Shown here: positions 63,450-64,000 of the stretch, in pieces | Layout of the letters: each line of letters opens with the position of its first letter | Position numbering within the stretch: the stretch's first letter is position 1 | Translations under genes and position numbers: made by a program | From: Janthinobacterium sp. 64 | Lineage (GTDB): Bacteria > Pseudomonadota > Gammaproteobacteria > Burkholderiales > Burkholderiaceae_D | NCBI RefSeq assembly: GCF_002813325.1 | Contig: NZ_PHUG01000001.1 | Span: 744,001 to 808,000 of the forward strand | Direction of reading: 5' to 3' | Length of the DNA: 64,000 bases | Notes under the pieces: model-generated | The model's input: the letters and a program-made list of their open reading frames with translations, nothing else | Database searches by the model: none | What the model was told of the DNA's origin: nothing

Positions 63450-64000
63450 CGCAAGTCGGGCCTGGCGGCCTTGGCGCAGGCGACCATCTTGTCGCCTGCT
63501 TGCGCCAGAGCCGGATCGGCGTCCGTCTGCAGGCGCGTGCCTACGCTGTACTGGTCGGCATAACTGCCGCGCATGGCGGCATAGGCATACACCTGGTCTT
63601 GTCCGCCCTTGCCCGCGCCGTAATCGACGGCCGCATAGCCGATGTTTAACAGGCTGTACAACGCGCCGATCTGCTGCTTGTGCAGCCATTCCATCAATTG
63701 CACGATGCGGTATTGTTCAAGGTAGCTCAGCTCGCTGACATTGCGACCGGCCAGCGCGTAATACAATTCGGTGCGGGCCATCCAGTTGCCCTTGGCGGCC
63801 GCCGCCACCAGCGCATCCCAGGCGGGGCCGCCGCGCTCAAGCTGCGATTGGCGCGCCGTGGCGGACCAGGCATCGACGGCGGCCTGCTGCGGCAAGGAGC
63901 CATAGGACGCAGGCGCGCGGCAGACGAACTGGCGTACATCGGCCCCGCCCGCCTTGATATCCTTGCTGATCTGGCCCTGGATCCTGTCGACCAATCCCAG
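63446..64000 (-). CDS. Hypothetical protein, 5' end outside window
   Basis: The minus-strand frame ends at 63446, overlapping the chemoreceptor stop by 4 bases, and stays open to the window edge. The visible 185 residues include [40 protein letters not shown] and [15 protein letters not shown]. It is alpha-helical and could be Sel1/TPR-like, but no family was recognised. Confidence 0.6.
   Translation of the reverse strand: MGLVDRIQGQISKDIKAGGADVRQFVCRAPASYGSLPQQAAVDAWSATARQSQLERGGPAWDALVAAAAKGNWMARTELYYALAGRNVSELSYLEQYRIVQLMEWLHKQQIGALYSLLNIGYAAVDYGAGKGGQDQVYAYAAMRGSYADQYSVGTRLQTDADPALAQAGDKMVACAKAARPDLR

Overview
The window is GC-rich DNA in the style of an Oxalobacteraceae betaproteobacterium (Janthinobacterium, Massilia or Duganella type). 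This is inferred from codon use, the exosortase-A (XrtA) exopolysaccharide cluster, a GH18 chitinase and the class of regulators; no rRNA or other decisive taxonomic marker is present. An AT-rich block at about 38.6-44.6 kb interrupts this composition and has the look of acquired DNA.

Region 1 (1-18.2 kb) is part of an exosortase-A-associated polysaccharide locus. It holds two system-specific hydrolases, an acyl carrier protein and a GNAT-like protein on the minus strand. A divergent acyl-CoA ligase / PLP decarboxylase / asparagine-synthase-like trio follows, with ATGA overlaps and a perfect FNR/Anr-type box in the divergent promoter region. Next come a polysaccharide deacetylase and an O-antigen-ligase-like protein. 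A second plus-strand operon encodes a GT2-GT4 fusion, a flippase, a GT4 enzyme, an MBOAT O-acyltransferase and two tandem SGNH-like partner proteins.

Region 2 (18.2-27.9 kb) contains a D-lactate-dehydrogenase-like enzyme, a TfoX-N protein, a MepB-like protein, an L,D-transpeptidase and a P-type cation ATPase. A minus-strand operon of PepSY protein, DUF2271 protein, PepSY-TM flavoreductase and ApbE follows, and looks like a flavinylated extracytosolic electron-transfer system.

Region 3 (28.0-36.8 kb) starts with arsA, preceded by a 30-residue ArsD-like micro-ORF. It continues with a sulfide/persulfide module: a persulfide-dioxygenase-type MBL protein, a TauE/SafE exporter, a FisR-like sigma-54 activator with the expected cysteine triad, a YgaP-like membrane protein, an AhpD-like protein and two YeeE/YedE proteins. 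Two sigma-54 promoters and two palindromic operator regions tie the module together. A two-component system lies next to it.

Region 4 (36.9-46.2 kb) is a genomic island: an EF-hand-like low-complexity protein, a broken rolling-circle Rep gene, a Cys-rich small ORF, a SIR2-P-loop NTPase defence protein, an unusual gap with recurring TTACCTAAA motifs, a Gabija pair (gajA, gajB), an IS630-type element with a frameshifted transposase, and a repeat array resembling a transposon end.

Region 5 (46.9-64 kb) is ordinary chromosome: an M28-like lipoprotein, a chitinase, TetR/NTF2-like and LysR/amidase divergent pairs, a DUF2061 protein behind a Fur-like box, a pentaheme cytochrome c that appears to join a dehydrogenase-type triheme module to a TsdA-like diheme module, an NRAMP-related transporter, an SDR/MerR divergent pair, SUKH and DUF4142 proteins, and a Cache protein next to a chemoreceptor.
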